A stretch of DNA of 64,000 bases. Source: Planococcus citri (taxonomy: Eukaryota > Arthropoda > Insecta > Hemiptera > Pseudococcidae). Positions 48,598 to 60,884 of this stretch are shown piece by piece. Positions within the stretch are counted from its first letter, which is position 1. Each line of letters starts with the position of its first letter. The position numbers and the translations under genes were made by a program. The notes below the pieces were generated by a model, which ran no database searches, was not told the origin of the DNA, and saw only the letters and a list, made by a program, of their open reading frames with translations. The stretch spans positions 41,884,836 through 41,948,835 of the forward strand of contig NC_088681.1 in the NCBI RefSeq assembly GCF_950023065.1, written 5' to 3'.

Positions 48598-49529
48598 TAA
48601 AATGCACTTTTTCACCTATGATGAATTTTTAAAAAGCAAATATTGGCCCAAAATGGAAAAAAATCAAAATTCCACCAAACCAATATAGAAAGCTAAAATT
48701 TGGAATATATCCTATTTAAGATCCTCCAAATCTATTGGAAACGGTTTCCAGTCATTTTGAGCATTTCTGGAGTCTCCAGCAGATTTCTGGAACTCGAAAT
48801 TTCCACCAAATTTCAGAAAACGAAGATGGAAAGCTGAAATTCACACTATGGTCTAAATGCAACGTGCTCAGACGACTGGCGGTAGTTTCGATCGTTTTGA
48901 ACGCGCCAGCAGCATTTTGGAAATTCCAGTTTTCTGAAAAACACCCTATAGAATCGGTCCAAATCAACTTTAGCACGAATGCTCGCGGTTGATGCTTGTT
49001 CGTAACCCTCTTGATCGATTAGGTAGCATTTTTCCAAAATCGACGTCTGCCAATTCGGAACGGTATTTTTGTCCAACAATTTATTTATTTTAAACTGCGA
49101 TTTCTAAAAAGTCACAGGAGCCATTAAAACGGCTTGAAACCATCTGCCTATTCGGCATATCAAAAAATTGGTATAAACTTAATTCCAGAGTTTTCCGTCA
49201 AACAGAGTGAACACAGTGAATTTTTTAAATTTTCAATTATAAAATTATTGTTGGACAACAGACGTTAAATGGTTCCGAACTGGCAGACGTTGATTTTGGA
49301 AAAATATTGTGTACCTATGGTGGAAATTTCGAGCTCCAAAAATCTGCTGAAGACTCCAGAAATGCTCAAAACGACTGGACAGCGTTTCCATTCGGTTTGA
49401 CGGGTCTTAAATAAGGTATGTAAGTACCTTTCAGCTTTCTAGGTTAATTTATTAAAATTTTGAGTTTTTTCCATTTTGAGCCCAAATTTTATTTTCAAAA
49501 ATTCACCAAAGGGCCAAAAAATGCATTTT
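48598..49529. repeat. Long fold-back repeat with a split left arm
   Basis: The right arm (about 49240-49529), reverse complemented, matches the left side in two blocks: about 48598-48812 and about 49025-49090. Shared text includes TTGAGCATTTCTGGAGTC and TCCAAAATC(G/A)ACGTCTGCCA. About 210 bases at 48813-49024 have no partner in the right arm, so they were inserted into the left arm or lost from the right one. No coding capacity. It behaves like a fold-back or large MITE-type element, and its transcript would form a long hairpin. Confidence 0.75.
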
Positions 49530-50226
49530 GGGGTTCAAAAATGTTTCTGCCAGATGGATTACCTTGTCAGAAGAAATTTCAACTGTAGAGGTGCGCCTGG
49601 AAGGGAGATGAGTATGGAGAAGGTGATGGAGAAGGTGAATTTCTCAAATATTTGCATTCATTGTGTGAAAACATGGAAAGAAATAATTTTCTGAATCTGG
49701 GAAGGTATTTTGGAACACAGCGATTTCAAGTTTCTGGTCATTATTGCCAATTTCAAAAAACCGAGAAAAATTTCCGACAAATTGCCAAAAAGTTGCCAAC
49801 TTTTTTTTACAGATTTTTCACCGTGCAAAGAAAATTGTATTCGCAATTTTTACTTGAAATTTTCACCAAGTTTATTTGAAATTTTTTCAAGTTATTTATT
49901 TTATTTTAAAAAAATATCATCTGTAACCTCACAACTAATAAGTCCAATCTTGTAAGCATGCTGGTGAATTGACGAGCACAGAAAAATGAAAAAAAAATGA
50001 ACCACGTATACGTCTATATGTCAATGAAATTTACATCGTATTACGTAAAAAACAATAGGTACCTATTAGATAATATTCATTCATACCATGTCCTACTTAA
50101 ATACTTCATTTTGAAAAAAATGAGTCAGGCAAATTGCGTTTGATTGCGTGGGGTTCTCAGAACTTATCAAATTTCAATAAGATTGAATCATTGTTCTCAT
50201 ACTTGACTACGGTGCACTTATTATAA
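49530..50226. other. Intergenic upstream of maltase F
   Basis: AT-rich spacer; the overlapping ORFs at 49652-49955 are A/T-run frames on both strands without motifs. No gene supported. Confidence 0.45.
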
Positions 50227-50254
50227 TATATAAAAACTCGATGGAATCATCAAC
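50227..50254 (+). promoter_or_regulatory. Core promoter of maltase F
   Basis: TATATAAAA at 50227-50235 with TCATCA (candidate A at 50249 or 50252) 22-25 bases on. A second initiator-like GATCAGTTC lies at 50279-50287. Confidence 0.4.
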
Positions 50255-50316
50255 ACTTTATGTAAATGATTTGCCGTAGATCAGTTCATACCTACGTGAA
50301 GTTTTTCTAATTCAAA

Positions 50317-53261
50317 ATGAAAATTTTTTTAGCAGTAATTTTCTTATTCCACATGTCGCAAGGTGCATTGGACAGCACCTGGTGGAAGTATACAAATTTA
50401 TATGAAGTGTTTGTGCCAGCTTTCAAAGATGGAAATGGAGACGGAATGGGTGATATTAAAGGTATGTAATGTACATCATTTGTTTTACATCACTTATACA
50501 GTACACTAAAGGGTAAGGTAATTAATTCAAAAAAAATTTTCGTGTAGGTTTAATTTCCAAACTTGATCATTTTGTGGAACTGGGTATCGAGACAGTGTAC
50601 CTCACCCCTATTTACCCTTCTCCTATGGCTGACAGTGGATACGATATCACAGACTTCACCGCTATTCATCCAAGTATGGGGACGATGAAGGATTTTGATA
50701 CTTTAATGAGAGAAACAAAGGCTAGAGGTATATACATATAATTATCGAACATTACTTTATCGTCAACTGAAAATTTTTTTAAATCGTTACCTACTTTACT
50801 CTTTTTCAAAGGTATAAAGGTCGTTCTGGACATGGTAGTAAATCACAGCAGTGATGAGCACCCCTGGTTCATTAAATCGGTAAATAAAACAGAACCATAC
50901 ACTGACTATTACATCTGGAAAAATCCCAAAGGTTTCGATAAAAAAGGAAAACCAATACCACCAAATAATTGGGTAAGTAAAAATAACTAAGTGAAATTTG
51001 AATCAGTTTACTCATCTGTTGGATTTTTCTCTAAATTTCATTCAAGAAATTCAATTACTAATCAAGTTAATGAGTAATTGATGAAATTTCATTAGCTATC
51101 AAATTTAAGAAAAATACTAATTCAACACATAGGTAAATAGATTTTATTTAATTAAGGCAACAATAAATTTAAAAGCTTGAGAATATTTTCAAACCAGCTG
51201 AACCAATTTGATGGTACCGCTTGGAGATGGAACAAGAAAAGGAAGCAATTTTATATGCATCAGTTTACATCAGAACAGCCTGATTTCAATTTACGAAATC
51301 CAAGAGTGATCAACGAAATGAAGGTACCAAACCTTAATCATGTTCGATTATACTGCCATCAGCCATGGGAGTAATTCGTTGTGATTCAAAAAAACTCCCA
51401 AAAAATACGAAGGTTTTTAATTTCATGAGCTTTGATTCATTTCTTGTTCGCAGAAAATATTCAATTTTTGGCTCAGAAAAGGTGTAGCCGGTTTTCGACT
51501 CGATGCTGTTAAACATTTGGTAGAAGATGATCAGTTCAGAGACGAACCTGCTATCTCAGAAAAAGTAGATATGTACAACACAACCAACGTCAATGATCTG
51601 AAACATATTTATACGCATAATTTATGGGAATCTTACCAAATTGTTCACGAACTACGTATGGTTTGCGAGAAATTTGTAAACCGATCTGCAGATTTTGAAA
51701 GGTAAAGAAATAATATGCTCAAAAGTCAGCCTTTAATAGTAAAAAATGATCTTTCCATCGATCCAGCCAACTTATGACTTATTGGCTTGTTTTCATTTTA
51801 GAATTCTTATTACTGAAGATTATGTCACTGGAGATATGCTGTATCGATATTACGACACTAAAGATTATAAAATTGCGCAATTACCCTTAAATTTTATTTT
51901 GGATTACATTGATCGATATGTGAATGCCACAGTTTATGATGAAATGATTAATGAATATCTAGATGGCCTACCCACTGGAGCGACACCCTGCTGGAATGTA
52001 AGATCTTCACGTTTAATATTCCGCAGTTAATTTCTGTCATCTTTTTCCTTATAGCCATTCTCTTGATCTAATGTTTTTTTTATAGTCTGAAAATCACGAT
52101 AAATGGAGAAAAGCGTTGATATTCACCGAAGAATATGCTTTCATATTCCCCACAATGACAATGCTGCTGCCTGGAGTAGCATATTTATATTATGGTCAAG
52201 AAATAGGTGTAACTGGTTCGCATATTCGATCCGATCTGGCGGTAAATAAATACGCAGACGATTTTACTCAATCTTCCAGGGATTCTTATAGGCTTCCAAT
52301 GCAATGGGATGATTCGTTGAATTCAGGTAAATTAAAAAAAAATACTTAGCGTTCATTTTGAATTCATCTAAATATTTTTTGCCTTCATTTTTGCAGGATT
52401 TTCAAATAATCGCAAAACAATCCTACCTCTGACTACGAATTACTGGAGAATAAATGTGAAAAATCAAAAACAGCAAAAATACAGCCATTATCACATGTTC
52501 AAGAAAATGCTGAAATTAAGAAAAACAGAAACGATAAAACACGGAGATTTTAAATCTTACGTAATTTCTACTTGGGTGTTTGCATTTACCAGGTACAAAT
52601 TACTTTTAAGATCACCACAAAGTGTCTGAGGAATGACGATGAAACTGAAAATTTGTATAAATCGAGTACTTTCAATTTAATTTTCTTCTTTGAAAAGTGC
52701 TCGCCCCTTCAGTTCTCAAGATAGGCAACATGTTCATCTTGAGTGTTTTTTTGGTGGTGGTAGGTGGTTTACATGAAAGTACAAATTATTTCCATATTGA
52801 ATATCATTTTTCAAACACCTTGTTCTTGTGTATTAGGTGCTATGTGTAGTGTTAAAGTACATACCTAGGTATGAACGCATTTCGTCGATCACAATTTTGA
52901 ACTTAATGAAATCATATTCCTACAGGACATTGAAAGGACACGAGTCTTACGTGGCAATCTTCAACATGGGAACCGATACAGAATTCGTCGATTTGCACAA
53001 TTCAATTGACAGTTTACCAAAATCACTAGTCGTAGAAATAGCAAGTCGGAATTCAGGATATAAACCTGGGTATGCTGCTTAGTGCTTATTATGCCAAGTT
53101 GAAATGATTTGCTTTTAAATGATACCTAATGAAATGTTTACTACATTACCTTGGTATTTTGATTTCATTATTCCAGAGACAAGCTATCAAGCTCTCCGAA
53201 AATACCAAAAATACTGGTGTTGCGGCCATCTGCTACTCTAGTTTTCAGCTCAGATAATTAG
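50317..53261 (+). CDS. Alpha-glucosidase (GH13) F
   Basis: Intact, 573 residues. Exons: 50317-50461, 50548-50727, 50812-50972, 51198-51323, 51454-51701, 51802-51997, 52086-52326, 52397-52592, 52926-53069, 53177-53261. Signal peptide MKIFLAVIFLFHMSQG; calcium motif DGNGDGMGD; region I DMVVNH; QPDFN; nucleophile Asp221 (GFRLDA); acid Glu292 (ILITED); Asp357 (SENHD). Exon 5 is six to nine bases longer than in the others (EKVDMYNTTN loop). The exon-4 acceptor (AACCAG|CTGAAC) lacks a strong pyrimidine tract but is fixed by the frame and by the 126-base exon length. AATAAA lies around 53500-53515. Its exon 2 is the source of, or sister to, the orphan copy 3 kb upstream. Expected role as for the other copies. 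Confidence 0.92.
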
Positions 53262-54009
53262 CAGAATTATACCTGACCATGTAACTGTGAACGGATGTAC
53301 GATACTATGAATCGCAATCGTAAATGTTCGAGTAAGCAATGCCGATGTGGAATTCCAAATTTGATTAATATCAGAAAATAGATCTAGCCGACACGTACGT
53401 CTATACTTATTTGTGTTCAAAATTTTGAACACGATTGCAGGTCGCAAAAAATTGGTTCAATTTCCATTTAATGTACTTACATATAGCCTAATCCTATATT
53501 TTATGAAAATAAATAAAATTGTAGTAAATAATTAATTCATAAATTATTGTAGTCATTTTCATATTGAGAAATTTTTGGGCTGAGGTCACCAAAAAATTTT
53601 GTAATTCCAAAATTTGTCAACGAAAATAAGAAAATTAGGTATAACATTGAAAAACATTACCTAACTTATGTTTATGGCTTTCATTGAAATTTCAAATTTC
53701 ATACATTAGAAATCCTATAGCAACCTTCAATGAAGTTGTACATACAAATCAAAACTGCCGCCTGTAACCTGACAGCAGACAGCCCATTAAGCGCATAGTC
53801 TACGTCAATTGGCAATTCAAGTACCTACCTATTATATCTACACAATCAAGAACGTAATGAATTCGTATCTAAGTATTTGTTACAATGATTCAACTTTGTG
53901 CTTATGAAAGTACTGTAGATTAAGTGCCAATTGAAAATAGGTACTTGTCAATAATTTCTGGACGTTTCACAAAAAAAAAGCAAACCAGAATTTCTATGGT
54001 GTGATAAGA
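53262..54009. other. 3' flank of maltase F
   Basis: Holds the probable polyadenylation site of F (AATAAATAAAA near 53510) and AT-rich spacer. Nothing else seen. Confidence 0.45.
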
Positions 54010-54585
54010 TTTTCAGCTGCCGAAGTTAATTGCGCCTTCTGGAGTGATTTGAAATTGCTGGAAAAAATCCAACTTTTCCTGGAGCCTCTGGATTGGTCCA
54101 AAAATGATGAAAATCGATTCGTAGGGCCAACTTCAAGGGAAGGCGAAGTTTCGAGTAATTTATTGCAAAAATTGACGATTTTGAATTTTTTTTTTGATGA
54201 TTTGAGATTTTTTATTTTGGTTGTCAAAAAATAGATATGTACCATATTTCAACTCGTCACTTCGGATTTTTGATTCACCGACTCTAATCGATTTGGGACA
54301 TGGAACTTATAATGGGATTAAATTTTAAGCTGGCGAAGTTGATTATACAACTCCTTGCGGAACGATTTGAAATAGCTGAAGAAAAGTCAATTTTTGGTGG
54401 AGGCTTCAGTTCGGTCTAAAAATGGTGCCAATCGATTTGGGGAGTCGATTTTTGCATACAAACCATGTTTCAAATTTGTATCTCTACGTTTGCTTTTTTT
54501 GTAGATTTTCAACATACCAAAAGGCTATTTTGGTCATTTTTAAAAAGTTGCCAAGAATCTAAAAATCAACTTCGGTAGCTGAAAA
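54010..54585. repeat. Repeat block: diverged direct copies with inverted ends
   Basis: About 115 bases starting near 54014 (CAGCTGCCGAAGTTAATTG) recur in diverged form starting near 54328 (AAGCTGGCGAAGTTGATTA). The outer ends, TTTCAGCTGCCGAAGTT at the left and AACTTCGGTAGCTGAAA at the right, are inverted with one mismatch. This suggests a small element with an internal duplication, similar in design to the MITE at 15947-16328. No target duplication is clear. Confidence 0.55.
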
Positions 54586-55698
54586 TGTGGTTCTTAGGTC
54601 TTTGCCACGCGACATGCTCTTTCAGTAAGCCAAATTTCAGCAAAGGAAGGGGGCGTTTGAGGTCCTCTTTCGACCTACGGGCCATACCCAAGTTTCATTC
54701 CAAACAAGAAGTTCTGCTGTGAGTCTAACTATTTCGTTCTTAATTTCGTGAATGAAACATATGTACATGGAATTGAATTCTTTTTCCTTTAGTGAATCGC
54801 ATAGTTACTTCTTGAGCAGCAAAATTAATTCTAAGAACAAATTCTTTTTATTAGCCTATAGATGAATTTTTTCAGGGTAGATGTTCTCAAAATGACAGGG
54901 ACTAATTTTGTTGTAAAAATTAAAAAATATAGAAAAAATTGACAAATTTGGTCAAAATTCGGGCTGATGTTGTAAATGAGTGTCTTTCATGATATGTTGT
55001 GAGAAAAAAAATTCGGCCGTGATTGGTCAATTTAGGCGGGAAAATCGCGAGAAAAACATTTTTTTTGTATTTTTGAAGGTCTTCCACCTGTATAAAAAAT
55101 TCTGAGAAAAATACCCAAGTATGTATAATGTTGTGCATCGTTTAAAAGCTGAAAATTTGCATTTTCCCCAGAGCCCTTGGAAGCATCTCACATTCTTGCA
55201 AGTTTGAAAAAAATCGAGTGATAACTGCCAAAGTAGAAATTTTTCAACTAAAATTGTATTTTTATCCCACTTTATGGGGTCTAGCATACTTTGGCGATTT
55301 AATAATTTTATCATAGAGGTTTTGGATTCAGGAGCAACTTCCATTGGTTATAGTTGCTAAATCCGAAGATGAGGCCAGATTGTCTATTTTATCCGGCTAA
55401 GCTCTTTGCTCAATAGATCAAATACCTACTTTGCTAACATAATGTACTCGTACGAGAATTACTAAGTAAGTAGGTACGTTTTTTCCCAGAAAAAGAGTAT
55501 AATAATTATTTGAAGCGCAATAAATAGATAAATAGCTTACTTATTCAACTTACACACTAAGTAAATAAATAGCTACATTATTTTACAACTTTTTTACAAA
55601 AAAAAAATCAAATCAAGTTTTCAAGAACTATTTATACTTATATTATTTTGTGAATATTCTAAAATTCCAGCATTAGAATAACCGGGCACATTTTTTTT
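54586..55698. other. Intergenic between maltases F and G
   Basis: F and G converge here. The DNA is AT-rich; minus ORFs at 54920-55344 carry no motif. No gene supported. Confidence 0.45.
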
Positions 55699-58600
55699 TC
55701 AGTCCACTCGAATCCTTTTAGGGTAGAGTACCACTGTTGATTGGGGCTCCAATCTGAATTTTCGTTTGGTGTTTATTACATCGCTGTCACAAAAAAAAAA
55801 TCATGAGAGAAATCACAGATCCATGTTCCTCTAAAAATATATTTAAAAAAAAAACAAAAATCGAAATGTAAATAAAAAATTTTACCCCGTTTCATAATCT
55901 GAATTATTACTAGCTAATTTTACGACCATTCGATGAGGTAATTTTTCTATTGATTGTCTTAGATTGACAAATTCCGTTGTATTTCCCAAATTGAACGTCG
56001 CCAAATAAATTTCATTATCTAATCTCCTGTACATAAGGAAATTCAAAATAGGTTATGTATGTACTTAGATCTTCGTACACGTGCATCTAAAGAAAATCAT
56101 CTCAAAAATTTTAAAGCACCTGTCGGATAACTGTAATCTTACCTCGTAAAAGAATAAACCCAATCAGAAAGCACGTACGATTTAACATCACCATATTTGA
56201 GGACATCGGATTTTCTCCATGATATCATGGTTTTCACTTTATTGTAATGACTATCTTTCTCGGCCTTCTGTTTCTTTACATTGTTCTTTCGATAATCAGG
56301 ACTTATTGGCAGATATGGTTTAGAATTATTGTTGGTAAATCCTACATACATATTCATTCATATTAGATGTTTTTTTTATTTCACCATTCGATAATTATTC
56401 ATATTTACCTGCATTCGTACTATCGTCCCAGATCATTGGAAGTCTCTGAGATTCTATACTCTTATCAGGAAAGCGCCATCCTGCCACTCCCAACTCTTGT
56501 CCATAATAAATATACGCTACTCCAGGTAGCAGCAAAACCATTGTTGTCAAAATTAACTCATATTCTTCGTTAAATACTTGCGCTTTTCTAGGTATGTCAT
56601 GATTTTCTGACTATAGGTACAGACAGAAAATAGGGATTTTGGTGATGTAGAGATAAGTATAATCGGATTTTAATTTTATCATCAGCTTTTAGGTATATGC
56701 TAAGCCTATACCATCTGTTGGTGCAACGAAAGTGAATTTTTCCCAAGTACCTACATATGTAGGTACTTATACTTATACGAATAGAATTACCTACACGATT
56801 TCAAATAGGATCTGAGGTTTCTTACCAAGTAAACAAATTTTGGCAAACGCACCATTCGATGAAACTTTATCCACCTAAAAGACTTGAAACATTCTGAAAC
56901 CTATTCAAGTTCAGGACCACAATTTTCCAAATCACGGTCCTGTTCATTCTTGTATCGTTTTGTTGTCCCAACAGATGAAAAAGGTGAGCTGCCACAAATG
57001 TAACTTACAACCCAGTTGGCAATCGATCCACGAGGTAAACAGCCTAGATAACCATCCACCAGGTTTCGATAGTAGAAGGCGTTTTCGTAATGATACGACC
57101 AAGTTATCCAATAACTCAGAGGAAAGTGAACTAATTTGTAATCGCTTGATCCGTATATTCGATACAATTCCTTTTTTCGACTGTTTGACTCTGGTACTAG
57201 AATCCTAATAAAAATATCATCATAAGCTAATTTAATATCACTATGCTATACAGCTATACAAGCAGAAAAAGTTCAGTAGGCTCTCATTCGGCCCCAATTA
57301 TACCTAAGAAGCCCATTTTTTTAAAATAGAAAGCCCTCGACGAGTACATACTTGATGCGAAAAATATAGCGAAGCCCAAATTTTGAATTTATAAGGGCCC
57401 CAAATTTGGGAAAAAGGGTGCTAAAATCAACATACAATTTTTTTGGAAATATGTTTTCTTTCAAATTGCATTTTGAACCAAATTCCAAAATTTGAACCGA
57501 TTTGGTCCCATACAGGAGGAGATATGCCCTAAAAACCAATTTTTGGCCCCCCTTCTCTAAAATGAAAACTGGACCGATTTTGCTCATTTTTGTTTTAAAA
57601 TGCTCCTTATGACGTGTAGATATGTTATAAAACATTTTGAATACAATATAGGTATATATACTCAAAATTTTAAAGCCAAGAGTTTTTTTACCTACCTTTC
57701 AAAATCTCCGCTCTTTATTGTTAAATAATCAGTAATCTGTCTAAGTTTGTGTACGACCTCGAGGCTGTCGTCTACATGCTGTGTGAACATATTTACTTGA
57801 TCATATCGAGTTTTAATTACTGGAGTTGAAAGATTGAGCATTGGTTCATTCCGAAATTCAGCATCTTCTACGAAATGTTCGTAGGCGTCTAACCTGAAGC
57901 CTGCGACACCTTTGTCGGACCAAAACTCCATTATTTTCTGAAAAATAATTGACTCTAGTATTTGCAGGAATAAATCATAGGAATAGTTATTGTTATCGTG
58001 CTTTGCAGAAATAATTTTACCTTGAATTCGTGCAGAACATAAATATTGCGTAGATTCAAATCTGGCATTTCTTTGATAAATTGATGAAGATAAAACTGTT
58101 TTCTTTTTGCATTCCACGTCCAAGAGCTTCCTTCGATTACATTTTGCTGCGTAGGACACCAAATAGGAGGATTAGATACGTTCAAAGTTATAAATCAGAA
58201 CGTAGGTAGATAATATTAATTCGTACCCAGTTGTTAGGAGGTATAGGATTTCCATTTCTGTCATAACCAGCAGGGTCTTTCCATACATAGTAATCAGTGT
58301 ATGGTTTTTTTTTGTTCACTGAGTGAATAAACCAAGGATGCTTGTTGCTACTATGATTTATCACCATATCTATGATCAACTTCAGATCTACAAACGAGTA
58401 ATGATGTAGATTAATTAATCACTGAACGTATGATATGTAATACCTAATGTATATTTTAGGGGATCGCCAAGAAAAAAAAGTCTGCAGATTTTGACCAAAT
58501 TCAGCAGAAACCTTCACCCACTAAAAATTTTAGCTTCGGAGGTGCCCCTGGAAGAGCTGTTTTGGGAAAAATGACCAAGTCTCAAATGAAAGTAGGTATT

Positions 58601-60772
58601 GAGATTCTGCGTCGATTTATGCTATTGATAGCGTAAAAATTCAAGACCACTTTTAGTTAGGGTTTGACTGAGCGACTGAAAATTTGCAAATCGCTCCTCC
58701 CTTGAAAACCAAAATATTGAAATAGGTAAGATCCTATCATATTTTGGAACACAATAAAGCCAATTTTTTGATCATTTTTGCCAACTTCAAAAAATAAAAT
58801 AAAAAATGGCCAAAAACTTATAAATTTTTTTCGATTTTTGAAGTTGGTAAAAATGATCAAAAAATTGCCACCCCTGCGTTACAAAATATTTCCTCAGTAT
58901 CAGAAATTCAGGAATTATATTTTTCAATATTTTAGCATAATATTAATGCGAAATATCGGCGAAAAAAACATTTTCAAAGCACGCGAATTTATCCAAAAAT
59001 AAGCGATTTGCAAATTTTCAACCACTCAGTAAAATCTTATAAAAGTGATCTTGGCTCTTGGATTTTTACGGCAATAGACGAGACCATTTTTCCGAAACAG
59101 GTTGTGAAACGACGGGAGCGAAAAAACCATGATTTTTTCGAAAACGCTCCCTCTTTCGAGGCCCAAATCTTTCCGGGGGCACCTCTGGAGCTAAAATTCT
59201 TTGTTTGTAACTTTAAACTCAAAATAGTCTCTGCTGAATTTGGTCAATATTTACACACTTTTTTTGGCGATAACCAGTTGATAATAGTTTTCTAGGCATC
59301 TGTAATTGTGTAAGTTAGCTATAAGTAATTAATATTACACTACATTTGATTAGAATTTCTCACTTCTTTTATTCATTTCTTCCATGAGTTCGTCAAAATC
59401 GTGCATTGTTCCCAACAAAGGATTTACTCCAACATAATCAATAATATCGTAGCCAGCGTATTTAACATCCGGACTCTTACAATGAGGTGTTATTAATATA
59501 GTTTCGATCCCAAGATCAACCAAATAATCAAGTTTCGAGGTTAAACCTGTAGGAGTTGTGATATTCGATCAATTACGTAAATGGAACATTAGCTGTGCTG
59601 TGTGAGTGTGGAAGGACGGGTATGATGGGTGGTTTACTAGACGGCATGTAAGTATGATTAATATGGCAACAACTTGGCAATTAGGTACCCACTTTGAAGG
59701 GAGTGGTGAGAATCGGATTCTCGCTGGAAAGGGATCACATTTTTGAGAATGATAATCACATTCTTTTTGCGATTTTCAACTTGAAAATACCTAGGTACTA
59801 AAACGAAGAATCAAAAAATCATCCTCTCTATGATCACACTTTGGTTACTTTGTAAAAATGGTTCAGAAACGTCTTCAGGTTTGAAAATATTTTGGTAACT
59901 CCTCAGACCCATCCACTCTATTGTTCTATAAAATACTTACAGAAACGTGTTTAAGTACCTAGTATGTAAATGTACTTATATATTTCAATACTTCACTCTC
60001 TCGTATTAAAAAAAAATTGAGATCCCACCCCTCTATAGGGTTCAATTCGGAGTTTCGAAGGAAATGAACTCGAGAAATGGATTCAGTCAGAGATGAAGCA
60101 TTTTGAATAGGTAAAACAAAAAAAATCACTCGGGAATTGCGAGAACCGAATTTTCTTACAATTCGAATCAGAATTTCATTGTAAAAGAATCACATTATTG
60201 AGAATCGCATTCCTCTTTTCTGAAAAATTGCACCCATAAGTATAATTTCTTTTTGTGATTTCCAACTTGAAAATATTTTTTAAAAATTAAAAAACGATCC
60301 TTCCCATAATATATGATCCTATTTTGACAATTTAGTGAAAATATAGCTTCAGAAACGGTCGATTTCCTGAAGTTGAGGAATCACATCATAAAGAATTGGA
60401 TTCCGGATCCCCTAAATCAAAAGTGCCTCTTGAGCTTACGGCACAAATCTCTCAACTTTTGAATGAAAACTTGCGCGTCAATCAATTCTCAACCTTATTA
60501 TGCAGTTTAAGAAGCATTATCTAAATTATACATAAATACATACTTAGGTAGGTACTTATTCAATGTTGAGTTTCCAATTTACCTTTCAAATCTCCATAAC
60601 CATCCCCATCACCATCCATGAATGATGGTAAAAGCACTTGATATAAGGTTGTGTTTTTCCACCATGTTCTATCGATAGTTGTGTAATCCCACCATGCTAC
60701 ATCTGTTGTTCCAAATGCACTTCGAAAGAAACACATGAAAGCAATTAAGAATTTCACCTTTAGCGTGAACAT
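55699..60772 (-). CDS. Alpha-glucosidase (GH13) G, divergent copy
   Basis: Ten exons give 574 residues: 60583-60772, 59364-59546, 58227-58387, 58021-58146, 57696-57937, 57009-57204, 56409-56610, 56143-56341, 55886-56026, 55699-55783. Splice positions and phases equal those of the plus-strand copies. Signal peptide about 1-21; calcium motif DGDGDGYGD; region I DMVINH; nucleophile Asp237 (GFRLDA); acid Glu306 (ILVPES); Asp371 (SENHD). Three oddities: region V is MPDLN (205-209) instead of QPDFN; exon 7 is 39 bases shorter, removing 13 residues from a loop after the last catalytic region; and exon 1 carries a near-tandem duplication (VAWWDYTT then RTWWKNTT) just after the signal peptide. Introns 1 and 2 are about 1 kb each; intron 2 holds a fold-back repeat. 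All catalytic acids are kept, so activity is likely, with changed specificity possible. Confidence 0.88.
58463..59271. repeat. Fold-back repeat in intron 2 of maltase G
   Basis: Outer ends are inverted (ATCGCCAA at left, TTGGCGAT at right), followed on both sides by TTGACCAAATTCAGCAGA or its complement and by a GGTGCCCCTGGAAG-like block. Nearer the centre, GATTTGCAAATTTTCA and a 26-base block around GATCATTTTTGCCAACTTC are again inverted, with the axis near 58810. Total about 809 bases, no coding capacity. It lies between exons 2 and 3 of gene G and leaves their splice sites intact. Confidence 0.75.
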
Positions 60773-60855
60773 TCTGAGAAAAACTCACACGTCAACTTGA
60801 AAATAAAAGTGAATACAAAATCAATGAAAGAGGAGAAACTAAACATTTATCGATC

Positions 60856-60884
60856 TGAAATTATCAATTTATATAGGAAATATA
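60856..60884 (-). promoter_or_regulatory. Core promoter of maltase G
   Basis: On minus, TATATTT at 60884-60878 is 28 bases ahead of an initiator ATTTCAGATC (A at 60856). A TATATAAA at 60875-60868 lies between them. The leader would be about 84 bases. Confidence 0.4.

Noticed and set aside
57321..57665. 114-codon minus ORF
   Set aside because: It lies in intron 5 of maltase G and has no motif; the flanking exons are fixed by the paralogues.
59008..59295. 95-codon plus ORF
   Set aside because: It lies inside the fold-back repeat in intron 2 of G and is not protein-like.
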